From Roseivivax halodurans JCM 10272 (GTDB lineage Bacteria; Pseudomonadota; Alphaproteobacteria; Rhodobacterales; Rhodobacteraceae): a stretch of 64,000 nucleotides of DNA. The position numbers and the translations under genes were made by a program. A model generated the notes under the pieces. That model saw only the letters and a list, made by a program, of their open reading frames with translations, searched no databases and was not told where the DNA came from. Shown in pieces: positions 62,265-64,000 of this stretch. The stretch is taken from NCBI RefSeq assembly GCF_000521785.1, contig NZ_JALZ01000015.1, forward strand, positions 1 through 64,000. Direction: 5' to 3'. How positions within the stretch are numbered: the stretch's first letter is position 1; each line of letters starts with the position of its first letter.

Positions 62265-62708
62265 GTAGCTTACGTGTTTCCTTTGACGTCGTTATGCTGG
62301 CCGGGTGGTTGTCTCCACCGGTCTTGGGTTGGTCGGGGGCGATGCGCAAAACAAAGAGGGCCGGTGGTTCCGACCCTGCTCGATCCCTGTCCTGCGGCGT
62401 TTTCGCTCTGGTGACGCCGCGCGGTATACGTCCAACGCGACGTTAACGCAAGTCCGCCGGCACTGGCCGCGCCGCCCCGTCCGCGCGCCGCGCCACTCCG
62501 ACCCTGCCGTCACGCGCCGCGGGTGTCCGCCCGTCGCCGCGGCATGGCGCCTCCGTCCCGCGGGATGCGCATCGAGACCGGCGACATCTTGCGAACGTTT
62601 CCCCGCGACGTCCCGTCGGACCGCCGCGACCGGCGTGCCCGTCCCGGCGATCCCGGCGCCCCGTGCGGCGACGGCTTCGCGCACGGCCCGCGCTAGCGAT
62701 ACCATTCG

Positions 62709-62742
62709 GTACGAAACTCCCCGGACTTCTTGCGTTTCGTAC
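62709..62742. promoter_or_regulatory. GTACGAAAC / GTTTCGTAC inverted repeat
   Basis: Perfect 9-bp arms at 62709-62717 and 62734-62742 with a 16-base spacer. It could be an operator or the stem of an unassigned transcript structure. No known regulator site was recognised. Confidence 0.5.
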
Positions 62743-62772
62743 AATCCCCTCGGGGACAGCCCTGTCGGCCAT

Positions 62773-62801
62773 AAAAAGGGCGGACCCGAGAGGATCCGCC
62801 C
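62773..62801 (-). terminator. DUF4168 gene terminator
   Basis: GGGCGGA pairs with TCCGCCC, the inner CC with GG, around GAGA. On the minus strand TTTTTATGG follows. It starts about 34 bases past the DUF4168 stop. Confidence 0.85.
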
Positions 62802-62834
62802 GAAAACCCGGAACAGGTCCGTGTGAGGCTCGGA

Positions 62835-63317
62835 TCAGCCCGCGTCTTCGCTCTGCATTTCCTGCAGGCGCTGGGCGATCTTCTGGTTCAGTTCCTCGTC
62901 CATGGACGCGGCGCGGTTGATCGCCATATAATCCTCGAACGACAGCCCCTCGGTCTCCTCGATGGCGGCGCGCATCTCGGTGTTCGCCTCCTCGATGATC
63001 TCCTTCTGCTGGGCCTCATCCTCGACGCCCTGCAGCTGCGATGCGTATTGGTCACGGATTTCAGTGACTTCCATGACAGCCGACGCGAACGCCTCGATCT
63101 GCTCGTCCTCGAAGACCGGCGTCTGCTGGTCGCTCTGCGCGGTCGTCTCGTCGCCGGTCGCCGGTGCGGACTGCTCGCTCTGCTGCATCTCGTCCTGCGA
63201 CTGCGTCTCGGTCTGCATGTCGCCTGTGGAGCTCTCCTGAGCGGCGACGAAGGATGCCGGAACGGCTGCGATGGCGGCGGCCAGGGTGGCGGCGGTGATC
63301 TTGCGCGTCGGGAACAT
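62835..63317 (-). CDS. exported DUF4168 protein
   Basis: A 160-residue protein: signal peptide (MFPTRKITAATLAAAIAAVPASFVAA), a Gln/Glu/Ser-rich linker (about 28-68) and a helical DUF4168 domain with FEDEQIEAFASAVMEVTEIRDQYASQLQ and a SFEDYMAINRAA end. The family is found in alphaproteobacteria and cyanobacteria; function is unknown. AAGGAG precedes the ATG at 63317. It sits between cmk and rpsA, which are usually adjacent, so it is an insertion into that conserved pair. Confidence 0.88.
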   Translation of the reverse strand: MFPTRKITAATLAAAIAAVPASFVAAQESSTGDMQTETQSQDEMQQSEQSAPATGDETTAQSDQQTPVFEDEQIEAFASAVMEVTEIRDQYASQLQGVEDEAQQKEIIEEANTEMRAAIEETEGLSFEDYMAINRAASMDEELNQKIAQRLQEMQSEDAG

Positions 63318-63448
63318 GGCTGCTCCTTTCCAGTCTGTGGATGCCGGTCGCGCTCTCCGCGTCCGGTCTGACCCCGACATGGGGTCCATGACCGCGCGGT
63401 GCAAAATACATCGGCGTAATCTTGCGTTTACCCGACGAGAGCGGGCGG

Positions 63449-64000
63449 CTATCCGCCCCGCGCCGCCTCGACGGCCGCGATGGCCGCGGCAACCGCCGTC
63501 TCGATGTCGAGCCGCGATGTGTCGATCTCAGTCGCGTCGTCGGCAGGACGCAGCGGCGCATCCGCCCGCCCCATGTCCCGCTCGTCCCGGTCGCGAATGT
63601 CCTGCAGCACATCCTCGAACCGCGTCTCCGCCCCTCCCGCGACGAGTTCACGAAAGCGCCGCTCCGCCCGCACCTCGGCGCTCGCGGTGACGAAGATCTT
63701 GGCCTCGGCGTCGGGACAGATCACCGTGCCGATGTCACGCCCGTCGAGGACAGCACCGCCCGACCGGCGCGCGAAGGCGCGCTGGAAATCGAGCAGCGCC
63801 GCGCGCACCTCGGGGATCGCCGCGACCTTGGAGGCCGCCTGCCCCGCCTCCGCGGACCGCAGCGCCGCCGCATCGCCGAGATCCGCCGCCTCGAGTGCCC
63901 GCGCCGCCGCGATCGGCTCCGCGCCGTCGAGCATGCGCCGCCCCACGGCGCGGTAGAGCAGCCCGGTGTCGAGATGCCCGAAGCCGTAATGCGCGGCGAC
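63449..64000 (-). CDS. cmk: (d)CMP kinase, 5' end outside the window
   Basis: The last 183 codons of cytidylate kinase, which phosphorylates CMP and dCMP. The window begins after the ATP P-loop. Visible motifs are [21 protein letters not shown] (split) for nucleotide binding, [24 protein letters not shown] (the DGRDIGT signature) and the lid [16 protein letters not shown]. The remaining N terminus and start codon lie beyond position 64000. It is the expected neighbour of rpsA. Confidence 0.95.
   Translation of the reverse strand, partial: VAAHYGFGHLDTGLLYRAVGRRMLDGAEPIAAARALEAADLGDAAALRSAEAGQAASKVAAIPEVRAALLDFQRAFARRSGGAVLDGRDIGTVICPDAEAKIFVTASAEVRAERRFRELVAGGAETRFEDVLQDIRDRDERDMGRADAPLRPADDATEIDTSRLDIETAVAAAIAAVEAARGG

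Larger units (their letters stand above)
62265..62834. other. long intergenic region upstream of rpsA
   Basis: These 570 bases separate rpsA from the DUF4168 gene. They contain the DUF4168 terminator (62773-62801), an inverted repeat GTACGAAAC-N16-GTTTCGTAC (62709-62742) and GC-rich sequence with no convincing gene, although frames stay open on both strands. The rpsA promoter must lie here, but no consensus promoter is evident. Confidence 0.6.

Noticed and set aside
62292-62772. Open frames on the minus strand between rpsA and the DUF4168 gene
   Set aside because: They are Arg/Gly-rich low-complexity translations with no ribosome-binding site or homology, and one runs through the region before the terminator. 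They look like GC artefacts.

Overview
The window is a 64 kb piece of a high-GC alphaproteobacterial chromosome, almost certainly from the Rhodobacteraceae/Roseobacteraceae (order Rhodobacterales). The evidence is the ChvG-ChvI / HprK / RapZ / EIIA-Man / HPr block beside pckA, a Mcd-type methylsuccinyl-CoA dehydrogenase, DUF6473 and HIG1-type small proteins, a short HprK, a GTTC-N7-GTTC LexA box, and a dispersed TTCTTCTTGGCGAAAATA hairpin repeat. A complete ectoine operon with its own aspartate kinase and a large MscS channel suggest a salt-tolerant, probably marine organism. There is no prophage, insertion sequence, CRISPR array or plasmid module. The gene order is ordinary core chromosome with small accessory insertions.

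Layout. 0-4.6 kb: a lipoprotein, a cytochrome P450, a PduO-type cobalamin adenosyltransferase, a HIG1-like membrane protein, a short-chain dehydrogenase and an SH3 protein. 4.7-11 kb: parC, etfBA, a DUF6473 protein and 3-hydroxybutyryl-CoA dehydrogenase. 11-18.4 kb: an acyltransferase, the incomplete carbohydrate-free PTS (HPr, EIIA-Man, RapZ, HprK) in one run with the ChvG-ChvI two-component system, divergent from pckA. 18.4-26 kb: a DUF3859 protein, a TSUP permease, mcd, and an IorA/IorB-like molybdenum hydroxylase with a diheme cytochrome c and a TetR regulator. 26.4-33.6 kb: tamA-tamB for outer-membrane biogenesis. 33.7-38.3 kb: ectR and ectA-ectB-ectC-ask. 38.4-43.3 kb: a GH25 lysozyme lipoprotein, a PRC-barrel-like protein, a GNAT protein, and a two-gene DNA-repair cassette (radical SAM protein plus a DUF4130-UdgX fusion). 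43.4-53.2 kb: an MscS channel, a DHFR-like protein, a branched-chain amino-acid type ABC importer with a fused LivH-LivM permease, an ABC exporter and tRNA-Gly(UCC). 53.4-64 kb: a cupredoxin-like protein, an SRAP/HMCES protein, a methyltransferase, a 5'-nucleotidase, DUF952, pyrD, trpF, lapA, ihfB, rpsA, a DUF4168 protein and the 3' part of cmk.

How the genes fit together. Mcd, ETF and the cobalamin adenosyltransferase fit acetyl-CoA assimilation through the ethylmalonyl-CoA pathway, whose methylmalonyl-type mutases need adenosylcobalamin. The ChvG-ChvI/PTS block beside pckA is the usual alphaproteobacterial control point between envelope signalling, nitrogen/carbon signalling and gluconeogenesis. 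TamA-TamB, the MscS channel, the SH3, lysozyme and PRC-barrel proteins serve the envelope.

The most notable observations are: (1) three GTTC half-sites at 11-bp spacing (a doubled alphaproteobacterial LexA box) lying on the promoter of the radical SAM-UdgX cassette, with a -10 so close to the ATG that the mRNA may be leaderless; (2) a copy of the dispersed hairpin repeat inserted in frame inside the UdgX fusion protein, adding about 16 residues; (3) five copies of that repeat in the window; (4) a shared 13-bp motif 210 bp apart between ectR and ectA, overlapping the -10 of a strong ectA promoter; (5) a G-quadruplex motif in the loop of a 15-bp perfect hairpin; and (6) a diverged duplicate of the 3' end of mcd.
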